Source: Mesostigma viride (lineage: Eukaryota > Streptophyta > Mesostigmatophyceae > Mesostigmatales > Mesostigmataceae). Taken from it: 64,000 nucleotides of DNA. Below the pieces are notes generated by a model. It ran no database searches, had not been told where the DNA came from, and saw only the letters and a list, made by a program, of their open reading frames with translations. Location of the stretch: positions 787,140-851,139 of the forward strand of contig RPFO01000692.1 of the NCBI GenBank assembly GCA_009746045.1. Reading direction: 5' to 3'. Shown piece after piece: positions 1 to 10,422 of the stretch (the first letter of the stretch is position 1; each line of letters starts with the position of its first letter). Made by a program: the position numbers and the translations under genes.

Positions 1-290
1 CAGCCCGCGTACGGCGGAGCATGATGTCCGCCATGGCCCGAGTCAGCGCCACCGACAAGCGCTGACGCCAATATGACGTCCAGGTCCGCGCCGACCATGG
101 GGCCCGCTGGCCCTCCAGGTCCAGCCGGTCCTCCCGGAGCCGGCAACACTCCTTGAAGAAGGCGGAGGTCAGGGGCCCCATGGCCCCAAACTCCTCCAGG
201 ACAAAGGGCACCACACGATGGTGCCCGACGTCGCCGTAGGCCAGGAGCTTGGCCCGCTCCGCCCGGTCCGCCGTGTAACCTGCCGTGAGG
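1..290 (-). pseudogene. C-terminal fragment of RLE-type non-LTR retrotransposon polyprotein
   Basis: Read on the minus strand, this stretch is nearly identical to the C-terminal coding end of the fragment at 35840-36406, so it belongs to the same non-LTR family. It covers the region after the restriction-like endonuclease motifs, ending with the Trp/Arg-rich tail. The stop codon lies beyond the left window edge and the upstream part is cut off at about 290, where an AT-rich junction begins. No catalytic motif remains, so this is a dead fragment. The family assignment comes from the longer copy, which shows a CCHC finger and an RPD...D motif. Confidence 0.7.
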
Positions 291-372
291 GAGCTTAATA
301 ATATAATTACTTACAGCAATATATATTATATAAGTATATTTAAGTAATAATTATATTTTTATAATATGTTCA
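291..372. repeat. AT-rich junction with RLE-element tail sequences
   Basis: This TA-rich stretch contains the motif TAATTACTTACAGCA, which is the reverse complement of the 3' tail seen on all RLE insertions here. It also holds a plus-strand-like relative, TAAGTAATAATTATATT. The same AT-rich segment precedes the paralogous repeat at about 31500-31565. It looks like a (TA)n target that received one or more very short RLE 3'-end insertions. Confidence 0.5.
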
Positions 373-784
373 CTCCGGTGCGCTTTTCCAGTCCTAGTGG
401 CTGGCCACCTTAGCCATTCTGAGAATGCCCACCTGTGTAGGGCAAAGGGGGGGGGTGTCTGTTTTGCCCCACATACATCTGTACCAAATACCAAGGGTGC
501 ATTGGTCCTGCACAGTAGCAGGTCACCCTGTTATCATGATGTCAGTAGTACGAAGGGTGCATTGGTCCTGCCCAGTAGCAGGTCACCCTGTTATCATGCT
601 ATCAGCAGTAAGGGGGGTGTTTGGAATCATACACTGACCCCATGCATAGACGCCGTTGGCGGTAATGGGAAATTACTATTAGGCGTCTAGCACTAGTGGT
701 TTTATATAGGGTACCGTTGGCGGTAATGGGATATTTTATATATGAGATTGTAATAATATATTCAGACACGGCCAACCAACCGTC

Positions 785-1165
785 ATGGATGTCAAGTTTT
801 TGGTCGTCACAGGCGCTTCCACGTCCTTCATCAACGCGGCACTGGTGCGCCGGCTGGGCCTGACGCCCAGCCCCCACACCGGACGGCCGTGCATCTGACC
901 CACTCGGATGGTCGCCAACACCAATCGCCGGTCTGGCAGATATCAAAGGTGTGCTGCAAGGCACCCCGTTCGACCTGGCTGCGACCATCGCACCGCTGGG
1001 CGCAGCGGACATCATCATTGGGCTCGACTTTGGACGCGCTGGATGTGGACATTCGCGTGCGCCGGCGAGTAGTTTGTTTTCCCGATGGTTCCTTTTGGTG
1101 CCCTGACGGCGAGTATAGGGCATATCGCATTACACACGAGCGCCCGGCGGTCCAGCATCCTTGAC
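785..1165 (+). pseudogene. Retropepsin-like aspartic protease remnant, catalytic Asp lost
   Basis: The segment opens with a retropepsin core in which the active-site DTGAS reads VTGAS, so the catalytic aspartate is replaced by valine. A TGA follows at 896. The second half of the fold continues in another frame at about 969, ending in the hydrophobic-Gly motif IIIGLDFG, which in this family marks the second core strand. A further frame change precedes the last segment, with RVRRRVV. The copy at 31978-32365 keeps DTGAS but shares the same stop and frame changes. The protease was therefore broken before these copies separated. Confidence 0.75.
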
Positions 1166-1421
1166 TCCTTGGCAGTAATTGGACGATCGCGTGGACGCGT
1201 CGTCCCCGGGGGAAGGGGAGGGGTCGCAGAGCGTATGAAACCAGATGGCTACTAATAATACCATATACTTCTTTACTATACCTACCTTTTATATACTAAG
1301 TACTTGTACTGGTCCACTACACTTCTTTATGATACCATACTCTTCTTAACTATATCTAGCTCCTGTATGATCGGCACGGTTCGGCGTTGGATCGAGCCGG
1401 CCATCTATGTAGGAATCCACC

Positions 1422-1527
1422 GCGCAGCCGCGCGTGGATCCGACGACCCTTCTACTGCCATGCCAGGGATCGATGCGCAGCCGCGCGTGGATCCGACGAC
1501 CCTTCTACTGCCATGCCAGGGATCGAT
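1422..1527 (+). repeat. 53 bp tandem duplication
   Basis: Two adjacent copies of a 53 bp unit beginning GCGCAGCCGCGCGTGGATCC and ending GGGATCGAT. The paralogous element at about 43400-43430 lacks both the unit and flanking bases, jumping from GAGCCGGCC directly to CGGGATCGATGCGCC. Confidence 0.8.
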
Positions 1528-4500
1528 GCGCCAGCGTGCGGATATTATATATTTTCGATATTCTCTATTTTCTATATAATATATTTTCTCCATGATATAT
1601 TCTCTATGGGATAATCTGCAGTTGGCGGTGGGCTTGAACGGGTCGTCCCGAAGAGGACCACGTCAGGCACTCAGCACCGCATGTGCACATGGTCCTGGCC
1701 TTTTTGGACATGGGCTCACCGGATGCTTGATGATTCTACTACTAAGGCGTCCGTACCGAGGCATCTCCGCGTGGGATGCCGGATTCGGCAGCGAGTGCCA
1801 GTGACCCCAGACTACGGCCTGACTGCACGTCGCGTCCCGCGTGACCAACGGACGCGGAGTCCCATGGCACGCGGCCAAGTATTATTATAGGGAGTCTTCC
1901 GGCTGGCGGCTATGAGTCACGGCTCCCTGACTTCCTGGCGCATGAGGGACGCGCCTCGCTTCTCGTGCACCCGTACGTGATTAATTTCACCATTGCGACA
2001 CGGTGCATGGAGACGGCACGGTGCGTGGAGGCTGTTGCAACCCCGATGCGACTGGGCGATCAGGCAGGGCGGAGCCTGTACTGAATCGTGGTCGGCCGGC
2101 AAACAGATGTACAGCACCTTGTTGAATTGTCGGTAGCCAACCAATTGGCTACCCCGGCATTGAGTCGACGCCTAGCTGGGTCAGGGCACTCCTGGGCTCG
2201 AGTAACCGTGCATGCGGGGCGCGCCCGCGTCCGCCGCGACCGTCGGGAGTAAGGGCCCCCGGGGCTGCAAGCATATGCGGGCACGGTGCAGTTGCATGGC
2301 GACAGCACGTACTGCCGGCAGTAGTGGTGGATGACCCAGCCGGTCGTGGTTGCACTGGTTGCGCTGGTGCCGGTCGTGGTTGCATCAGAAGCAGGTGGCG
2401 GTGTCCGGTCATTGTCTCACCGCCTCAACAGTGCGCGTGCATGGTGCCGATGCCACATGATGTGGCGCTGTCGCCCCGCAGACTGCCGGTGTCCGAGTAA
2501 CACCCGGTATCACTGCATAGGGCCGGTACATCCGCTCTGAGCGGACCCGGCGCTGACGCGCGCTGAGCCATGGCAGAGCACTGAGGTACATGGGACGTGC
2601 GGGATCTGGCCGTCGAGGGCGAGTCACGGGGACTGTAGTAACGGCGACCCGAGACTGAGAGGCAGGCAGGATCGAGCTGCTGGAGTCTGAGCACCTAGTC
2701 ACTGCCCGCGACCCTGTGCATGGCTACCATCGCGCAGTGTTCGCGTCCCTCCTGTGGGCTGAGCCCGGTAGGGAGTTGTTCCTTGCACCACTGGTGGAGG
2801 CCGATCGAGCGTGATTTGCAAGTGGCTCGTGTCCGCGCGCCTACGAGGTTGCATGGATGAGGGACTCAGAGCAGGGCGTTCCATGTGCATGGCGGGCGGG
2901 CTGTGTGGGCTTCAAAATGTACTATACCCCATGGCCATGCACTGGTACAGGGGTGGTGAGAGGCCTTCAAGCTTCGAGTGGGGGATGTGGCGATGCGCGG
3001 TGGGGACTGCATACATAGGGGCGTGTTTCTGTTGCGGGAATGGGATCCTGGGCAAGACAGTCAAGCGGGGTGGACAGGCGGTGATCGGTCGTGCGCGGCA
3101 TTGACCCCGGTCCACGATCGCTGTATGTGCTTGAGCACCTGTGGGCTGGGCGCGATCGAGCCCGAGGAGCTCTTGTTTGGGACTGCGGGGTTGCTTCGGC
3201 CCTACTCCATGAGCAGCACGGTGTCTCGCAGGGGCAACGTTACTGATACGGCAGTTCCTGCAAGGCGTGTCACTCCCCGACCTGCCCATTGCATTATATA
3301 AGTGCGGGCATTGCGGGCGCTATGCAGTCCACGTCGGCGGCCTCGAGCATCACATGCTTATGGGCCGCGCAAACATCAACCGTGCTCTTGCTGTGCAAGT
3401 GTCACGGAGGGTGTGACTGCGAGCTGAGGAGTTTTCCCCCGCTTGCGGTGGAGTTCAGGCACATTGGCAGTAAGGAATGCGGGGACCGGCGACTGCTCCG
3501 GTCTATGCACGTCGGCCGGAGTGGTGTTGTGCCTAAACTACTGCAGCTTCGTGGAGGAGTTGGCAGGGCGCACTCCAGTGGACACGCTGGGGCCCTGCTA
3601 GTTTTGGCCATATTATCCAAGTTTCCGGTGTTGATCGACTTTGCCTGTTTCCTGCGCTGGATAGAGACGGCGGGGCGCACTCTAGTGGACACACTAGGGC
3701 CTTGCGGGCACCTGCATGCGTTCGCAGGTGCAGGGGAGGCGCACTCTAGCGGCCACGCTAGGGCTTCCCCCGCTATACAGCCACTCCAGCGGCGGCCAGG
3801 GACGGCCACGTTGCATGGTCGGTTGGCTCACGGCGCGCCTGTATTTGAGAGGACGCGTACAACTGTCGGTAGTGAGGCGATGGATCAGATTCTTCTGGTG
3901 CACGCCCTCGCTTCTGAGCATGGGGCCTGCACTGCATGCTGTGCCTCACCGTCGTCGACGCTAGTAGTACTTCTTAATCGTCATGTGATTACGCGCATCA
4001 GTCGCGCTGTAAGGCTGGGTTTCGGCTGGACGGGATACATGACTGGCCACCTCGTCGGCCGGATCATCAAGTTGTATGCAGGAAAAATATTCCCTCTGCT
4101 GACAGCCCGATTGGCTATATAAAGAGTTGCCCTTGCGTGGCAAGTCTGGGGGGACCTGGTTTCACTGGCCCGTTGGTGCACAAGGGCTGGGACATAGTAC
4201 CCCTATGGTCAACATTTCATCAAGTTTGAGGCTGCTCAGGACCTCAGGACTGGTTGCGCGGATTACATGGACTGTGCATTATTATGTGGATGGGATAGGG
4301 CACGCGGTGGCGCCCCCTAAGGTGGCTCCAGTGGATCGGCGCGTCAACAACGGCGGTCGCTGAGATGGTTGTGAGAGTTTTATGACGGATGGCGGAATGA
4401 TCCTGTCATCCTGTTTCATGCTACTACGTCAGGGTTGGTCCTGTGTATCAACCTCTAGAGGAATTGGTATTACTAACCCGCGGGTGAACCGGGGTTGGGA

Positions 4501-4566
4501 CATAGTACTCTTATAGTAGCTTACTTGTTTCCTTTCTATCTCTTGTACGGTAGGGACTACCGACCC

Positions 4567-4582
4567 CCGTGGGGGGGAGGAG
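4567..4582 (+). other. Polypurine tract next to 3' LTR
   Basis: A G-rich run ending GGGGGGGAGGAG lies directly upstream of the LTR start TGTTACG. This is the expected position of the plus-strand primer, and it marks 4583-5250 as a 3' LTR rather than a solo one. The same arrangement precedes the LTR at 47387. Confidence 0.7.
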
Positions 4583-5250
4583 TGTTACGTCCCGGCCCTT
4601 TTGGACGGACGTAACAATGGAATAAATTATGTAGTTTGACTTGTTGTCATGGTCCGTAGGACTTTGGGACTCATTTCGGGACTTAATTTGGGAATTGTCC
4701 CTTGGTCAGGACTTTTGTATGGAACTATGACAGTTTGGGTGATTCGGACCAGTTATTTTGGGCCTAGGTTGTTGTATGCGTGTATCTTCTAGGGGCCGGT
4801 GCAGTCGCGCCGCGCTGCGTACTTTATAGCTAGTTGAGATATTGTACTCATGCGTGGATTCTGTAGGCGAGGGTCGATGTCGACCCGAGGATCTTGTGTG
4901 GACTGCATGCTTTGGAAGGTCGGCGCCATGTCGGCGCCCCTTGCCAGCGTAGTGGCAGACCTAGGTGAAATTGGTCCGAGGACGAGAGTCTCGTCCTCTT
5001 GGTTTGATGAATGATAAGTGCGAATACGCCTACACATTAAACCTGGGGCAACTATCCATTTGTAATTGGTATTGCTAGCCATTATAAGTGTGTATTAATT
5101 AGCTTGGCATCAAGTCGCGGTGCCAGATATCTCACGACCCCAGTCGTGAAGCGCAATCTGCATTAGGCCACCTTGAATCTTCCTAATTCCGGCATGGTAG
5201 ATCTTTCGCTACGTGGCTCAGGCTAGGTGTGTCTGGGCTGGGACGTAACA
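4583..5250 (+). repeat. 3' LTR of Ty3-like element (TGTTACGTCCC family)
   Basis: The LTR starts TGTTACGTCCC and ends GGGACGTAACA, a perfect 11 bp terminal inverted repeat with TG...CA ends. Related copies lie at 20289-20871, 28207-28552 (partial) and 47387-48065. No target-site duplication is expected here because the 5' end of the element is missing. Confidence 0.85.
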
Positions 5251-5609
5251 TGCAATATGAATAATCATTAGTATCAACGATGCATTCATGCAGGCGTGAA
5301 CCTGTGAAATACAACAAGCATGCAACAACGACTCTAGCACACTTAGTAAATACTGCTCATAATATCTGTGGCACATGGAACATGGTTAAAACACACATGG
5401 ATGACCTGTATGGCTGCACATGAACTGTCCACCTAGAGAAGACTAGAAATTCAGCATGATATCAAGAGCCATCCACACAAATATATGTCTTACCGCATCT
5501 TAGGGCTTCTTCGGGTTGAGTTGGCGCATCGAGCTTGTTGAGCCCTGCTCGAAGTAATGCTCAAATGCGATGCCCAGGCCCGCCAGCACATCATCAAATG
5601 TGATTAGTT
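5251..5609. other. No gene recognised
   Basis: Moderately AT-rich sequence between the LTR and the next ORF. No coding domain or repeat could be identified. Confidence 0.5.
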
Positions 5610-6152
5610 TCACAGGTGGTCCGACGAGTTCCAAACGTGGTTGCTAATTTTCAGGCAGTGCCTGAAGGCCGCCTCGCAAACGCGAAAGTGAAAAGGGGTC
5701 ACAAACCCTGTGTTCATATCCTTGACTCCCCCGTCGAGAACGAACCGAAAACCAGCGCCATGAACGAACTTGTGACGAGTAGATGACGACATCGTGGTTA
5801 TGGCGTCGTACCCCCCCTGGTGCAGCTGCTGCTTTATCGCCGCCTTCCTGTCCTCTTGCTTCCGCCCGGGCAAAAACCAGGCGCTTCGCAATGCTTGGAG
5901 ATGTGATATTCTAATGGGCTTCATGCACTCGTGGCCGCACTTACAGTCGAACGTCTCGTCGGTCACTAGGCTGCCGGCATGGGTGCTGCCGCTTAGCACT
6001 ATGGCTGCGAACTTGCGCTTCCCATGGTGTCCCATCACCATGATAGCGAAAGCCAGGAAGCAGATAGCCACGATTATGTCCCAGCAAAGCCATAGCACAC
6101 CTTCCGTTTCGACCGCCATGTCGGCCACTAGTCCGGATAGCTCAATGTGCAC
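5610..6152 (-). CDS. Unknown transposon-like protein starting inside a palindrome
   Basis: Open frame of 180 residues on the minus strand. Residues about 22-45 form a hydrophobic stretch (IIVAICFLAFAIMVMG). Then comes a Cys cluster CKCGHEC followed by an Arg/Trp-rich helix (LRSAWF...GRKQEDRKAAIKQQL), and a C-terminal aromatic segment. The Cys cluster followed by a short basic helix resembles the N-terminal part of some cut-and-paste transposases, but this is only a similarity in pattern. The first 25 codons lie in the left arm of the palindrome at 6080-6690, so the right arm repeats them facing the other way from 6617. It could be an element-encoded accessory protein or the first exon of a longer gene. 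No function is assigned. Confidence 0.4.
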   Translation of the reverse strand: MHIELSGLVADMAVETEGVLWLCWDIIVAICFLAFAIMVMGHHGKRKFAAIVLSGSTHAGSLVTDETFDCKCGHECMKPIRISHLQALRSAWFLPGRKQEDRKAAIKQQLHQGGYDAITTMSSSTRHKFVHGAGFRFVLDGGVKDMNTGFVTPFHFRVCEAAFRHCLKISNHVWNSSDHL

Positions 6153-6690
6153 CTGACCTTGACACTAATCGCACAAACAGCCACAATTTTGCAAGCAAGA
6201 AGACATGGCTACCTCGGCATTTCATGAAATGTACTTCGTGAAATGCATTTCGTGAAATGTACTAAGGAACGTGATTGGCCGGCGTTCGCTCGCCAAATCT
6301 CGCAAAATGTACTAAGGCACGTGATTGGTCCCGCAAAATGTACTAAGGAACGTGATTGGCCGGCGAAGATTCTGTAGGGAATTTTAATTGCCTACAAAAT
6401 CAACGCCGGCCAATCACGTTCCTTAGTACATTTTGCGGGACCAATCACGTGCCTTAGTACATTTTGCGAGATTTGGCGAGCGAACGCCGGCCAATCACGT
6501 TCCTTAGTACATTTCACGAAATGCATTTCACGAAGTACATTTCATGAAATGCCGAGGTAGCCATGTCTTCTTGCTTGCAAAATTGTGGCTGTTTGTGCGA
6601 TTAGTGTCAAGGTCAGGTGCACATTGAGCTATCCGGACTAGTGGCCGACATGGCGGTCGAAACGGAAGGTGTGCTATGGCTTTGCTGGGA
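6080..6690. repeat. 0.6 kb near-perfect palindrome
   Basis: Arms at about 6080-6365 and 6404-6690 are near-perfect reverse complements around a 38 bp centre that is itself partly palindromic (TGTAGG...CCTACA). Each arm carries repeats of a motif built on AAATGTACTAAGG-ACGTGATTGG. The arms include the start of the minus-strand ORF, so two divergent copies of its N-terminus exist. The structure resembles a foldback element or an inverted terminal duplication. Confidence 0.85.
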
Positions 6691-7858
6691 TGATTATCAT
6701 CGTAGTACATCATATGTATTACAGTACATTTCACGAAGTACATTTCATGGAGGCAGAGGGAAAGTTCCTGTTCATGGTGAGTCGGGGTTAGCAATCACGG
6801 CAATGTCGATACATGTACTTGCAGTATATACAAATGCCATAATGTCCTTAGATGCAGCATGAATGTCTATTGTTCGGATTTCTTTTATCACGATGCTTAG
6901 GATGCCTTCCGACAGAAATCTGCTGCGCTACAGGTCGGGAATACCTGAACTTGATATGCGTGGCCAGTGGCCATGGCAGCCGGGGTCGGTAAGAATTAAC
7001 TTCGATAGCCATGAATAATGCGGAAAGTGAACGTTGTCCACCCGCTGCACAGGGAAAATGGCTGCACAGGAACGGCCTGACGTGATACTGTCGCAAAGCA
7101 GTTCTCATAAGCCGACAATTACACATTCGACTTATGATCGATAATCGGCGCAGGCCTTCGACATTCAAGCGCGCATCGAAACGTCGTGAGGATTTCGGAC
7201 ATTTAGATGAAGTTGGATTGTTTTCGGCCCTCGTATTTGCCATGATCTTGGCCATCCAATCTTTTTGCTTCGTGCACAGTTTGCGTTTGCAGTTAAGCGT
7301 AGGTACATGACAAGCTTGCGTTTGCGTTTGCGTTTGCGTTTGCATTTGCGTTTGCGTTTGCTTTGCCTTTGCGTATACATTTGCATGTGCGCTTGCGTTG
7401 CCGTTTGCTTATGCGTCCCAATGTATGTCTGGCTTTGGGCAATTCTATTTCCTTGTCGTTGGGATATGAGTGGGTGCTGGCGGTGGTGTTACTGTCGGCA
7501 GGTAGAGTGGCAGTGGCTTCAACTTCTGTTGCTTTTTCATTGCATTTGCATTTTCATTGGGTCTCTGTAGTTAACAACTGCTTTAAATATCTTTGTTAAT
7601 AGCCGGCTTCAGCTGTAATTTCGATTGCATGTTGCTTTTGAATTGCATTCGCACTGGGCACATGCAGTGGGCATTAGGCATTGGTAGTGCAATTACACAT
7701 GCAGTCACACTTGCAATTGCAATGAAGTTGAAATTGAAGCTGCAGCTAAAATTTGCTACGTGCCTACTGGTACAGTCGCATGTGCAGTCAACTTTGTGCT
7801 TGTTTATTATTAATTTCTTCTCGCTTTTCGTATTGTGTGGTGGTTAGAATGGTGATGG
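6691..7858. other. Non-coding stretch with TTTGCG microsatellite
   Basis: No convincing gene. A (TTTGCG)n-like array lies at about 7316-7372. The rest alternates T-rich and low-complexity sequence, and no protein domain was recognised. Confidence 0.6.
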
Positions 7859-8070
7859 CAGGGGCAGGAGCAGGGGCAGGGGCAGGGGCAGGGGCAGGGG
7901 CAGGGGCAGGGGCAGGGGCAGGGGCAGGGGCAGGGGCAGGGGCAGGGGCAGGGGCAGGGGCAGGGGCAGGGGCAGGGGCAGGGGCAGGGGCAGGGGCAGG
8001 GCAGGGGCAGGGGCAGGGGCAGGGGCAGGGGCAGGGGCAGGGGCAGGGGCAGGGGCAGGGGCAGGGGCAA
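7859..8070 (+). repeat. CAGGGG hexanucleotide array
   Basis: About 35 units of CAGGGG with one slipped unit near 8000, which changes the translated dipeptide from Gly-Ala to Gly-Gln. Strong G/C strand asymmetry gives potential for G-quadruplexes. Any open frame here is an artefact of the repeat. Confidence 0.95.
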
Positions 8071-8232
8071 TCATGAGTTGCTTTCGGCCTGGCATGTGCA
8101 CCAGAACTGGCATATGTGCTCGCAATGCAGCTTGCTACTCTTGTTCCTTTTGTTTGCCTTTTCTTTTGTTTGGGAACTGTTCGTGCAGGGGGGTGGGATG
8201 AGGCCGCGAGTCTCTGGGCAGGGGCATTGACG

Positions 8233-9425
8233 TGGGTAGGTGTGTGTCTGGGCTAAGTCTGCAATTGTCGCTGCTGTGCTGTACTTCTGGCTGTGGCTTA
8301 CGGTGCATTTGTGGCTTGGAGTAGGGGTGAGGCTAGGGTGGGCGCAGGCGCGGGCGTGGGCGTGGGCGTGGGCGTGAGCGTGGGCATGGGCGCGGGCGTG
8401 GGCGTGGGCGTGGGCGTGGGCGTGGGCGTGGGCGTGGGCGTGGGCGTGGGCGTGGGCGTGGGCGTGGGCGTGGGCGTGGGCGTGGGCGTGGGCGTGGCAT
8501 GGGCGTGGGCGTGGGCGTGGGCGTGGGCGTGGGCGTGGGCGTGGGCGTGGGTGGGCGTGGGCGTGGGCGTGGGCGTGGGCGTGGGCGTGGGCGTGGGCGT
8601 GGGCGTGGGCGTGGGCGTGGGCGTGGGCGTGGGCGTGGGCGTGGGCGTGGGCGTGGGTGTGGCGTGGGCGTGGGCGTGGGCGTGGGCGTGGGCGTGGGCG
8701 TGGGTGGGCGTGGGCGTGGGCGTGGGCGTGGGCGTGGGCGTGGGCGTGGGCGTGGGCGTGGCGTGGGCGTGGGCGGGCGTGGGCGTGGGCGGGCGTGGGC
8801 GTGGGCGTGGGCGTGGGCGTGGGCGTGGGCGTGGGCGTGGGTGGGCGTGGGCGTGGGCGTGGGCGTGGGCGTGGGCGTGGGCGTGGGCGTGGGCGTGGGC
8901 GTGGGGGCGTGGGCGTGGGCGTGGGCGTGGGCGTGGGCGTGGGCGTGGGCGTGGGCGTGGGCGTGGGCGTGGGCGTGGGCGTGGGCGTGGGCGTGGGCGT
9001 GGGCGTGGGCGTGGGCGTGGGCGTGGGCGTGGGCGTGGGCGTGGGCGTGGGCGTGGGCGTGGGCGTGGGCGTGGGCGTGGGTAGGTGTGTGTCTCAGCTA
9101 CGTCTGCTATTGTTGCAGCTGCGCTCTACTTCTGGCTGTGGCTTTGGGTATATTGTGGCTTGGAGTAGGGGTGAGGCTAGGGTGGGCGTAGGCGGGCTGG
9201 GCGTGGGCGTGGGCGTGGGCGTGGGCGTGGGCGTGGGCGTGGGCGTGGGCGTGGGCGTGGCGTGGGCGTGGGCGTGGGCGTGGGCGTGGGCGTGGCGTGG
9301 GCGTGGGCGTGGGCGTGGGCGTGGGCGTGGGCGTGGGCGTGGGCGTGGGCGTGGGCGTGGGCGTGGGCGTGGGCATGGGCGTGGGCGTGGGCGTGGGCAT
9401 GGGCGTGGGCGTGGGCGTGGGTGAG
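8233..9425 (+). repeat. Duplicated module with GGGCGT hexanucleotide arrays
   Basis: Two tandem modules each have about 110 bp of unique sequence (8233-8345 and 9081-9192, starting GTAGGTGTGTGTCT) followed by a GGGCGT array (about 8346-9080 and 9199-9421). The arrays contain phase-breaking indels, mainly GGGCGTGGGTGGGCGT and GGGCGTGGCGTGG. G-quadruplex formation is plausible on this strand. Long open frames across the arrays are artefacts. Confidence 0.95.
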
Positions 9426-9640
9426 AATGGGCGGGTGCGGGGGCAGGGGCGGGGCATGGGCATGGCGGGGCGGGTGGGCGGGGGCGGGGCGGGGGGGGGG
9501 CGGGGGCGGGGCGGGGGCGGGCGGGGGGCGGGGGCGGGGGCGGGCGGGCGGGGCGGGCGGGGGCGGGGCGGGGGGGGCGGGGGGGGGGGGGGCGGGGGCG
9601 GGGCGGGGGGGGGGGGGCGGGGCATGGGCGTGTGCATGGG
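9426..9640 (+). repeat. G/C-only low-complexity tract
   Basis: Nearly pure G and C in irregular GGGGCGGGGC-like units, with G runs of up to about a dozen. It continues from the GGGCGT array as a degenerate derivative. Confidence 0.9.
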
Positions 9641-10422
9641 CGTTGGGGGGTCAGGGGGCTGGGGTTGGGTTTGGGTGGGTGGGTCATTGGTGCAATGTTT
9701 GGAGTTGGGGCTTGTGTGTGTGTGTGGGGGGGGGGCATGGGGATTGCCATGCGCGTGCGCGTGGGCGTGGACCCGCGTGATCCTCTGTTCGTGTACATGT
9801 TCATGCATGTGCCATGACGGCACAATGCATGTCAGATTCGTGACTTTATCGTGTGTTCCCTAGTTGCAAGTATTACTGCTAAAATTCATTGCAGCATTCC
9901 ATTCCTTGCATAATGCTTGATTGCTTGCATCGGTTCATTCTATACTTCGATCATGACCTGAAGTGCTTAAGTATTACCAGACTCTCGTGCAGTGTCAGAA
10001 TGTCCAATTTTTAGCACACATGCATGTTTGCACACCAAAGCCCTCATTCCCATGTTGATAAGGCTAAGTAATACAATTTTTTTTGGTGCGGTGATCCACG
10101 AAATGCAGCTGTGAATGGCTCTAGGAGGTGACCAATGGTGGCAAGACCTGTTATTGAGCATTGGGAGACGTTACAGGGGCATCAATCACAGTTACAATTA
10201 GTTCAGATGTAGTTCAATTTAGTACATTATAGTATAAATGTAGTAGAAAATAGTACAACCTAGTATATTGTAGCATATACTAGTTCAACTACCTCCAGAT
10301 GAGATCCAGGGGCTATGGGGACACTTTTTATGCAAAACTGAACTTGAAACAAGCAAAAAACAGGAAACTTGGAAAAACTCAAAATGTACTTGTGCTGGAG
10401 TACATTCTTAACGGCTGGCAGG
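9641..10422. other. No gene recognised
   Basis: A short GT/G-rich stretch at about 9710-9737 is followed by ordinary non-coding sequence. At 10205-10290 there is an AT-rich patch with repeated TAGTACA/TAGTTCA motifs. No coding signal was found. Confidence 0.5.

Larger units (their letters stand above)
361..5250 (+). mobile_element. Degenerate Ty3-like LTR element, copy 1 (5'-truncated)
   Basis: Positions 361-1383 match 31556-32580, and 1383-5250 match 43395-48065 apart from later insertions. Together these define one element family: protease region, about 3.2 kb without recognisable domains, a G-rich polypurine tract and an LTR. This copy lacks gag and the 5' LTR. No reverse transcriptase, RNase H or integrase motif could be found in any frame of 1400-4580, although the two copies remain close in sequence. 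The middle may be non-coding in a non-autonomous derivative, or coding sequence decayed beyond recognition. The Ty3-like label rests on the retropepsin and the linked gag in copy 2. Confidence 0.7.

Noticed and set aside
3289-4122. 277-codon open frame in the Ty3-like internal region
   Set aside because: No domain, the second element copy breaks it, and overlapping frames on both strands are equally open, as expected for GC-rich sequence.
8293-9424. Long Gly/Val, Ala/Trp and Arg/Gly repeat proteins across the GGGCGT arrays
   Set aside because: All three frames are open only because the hexamer lacks stops; indels swap the dipeptides. No codon bias or start context supports genes.
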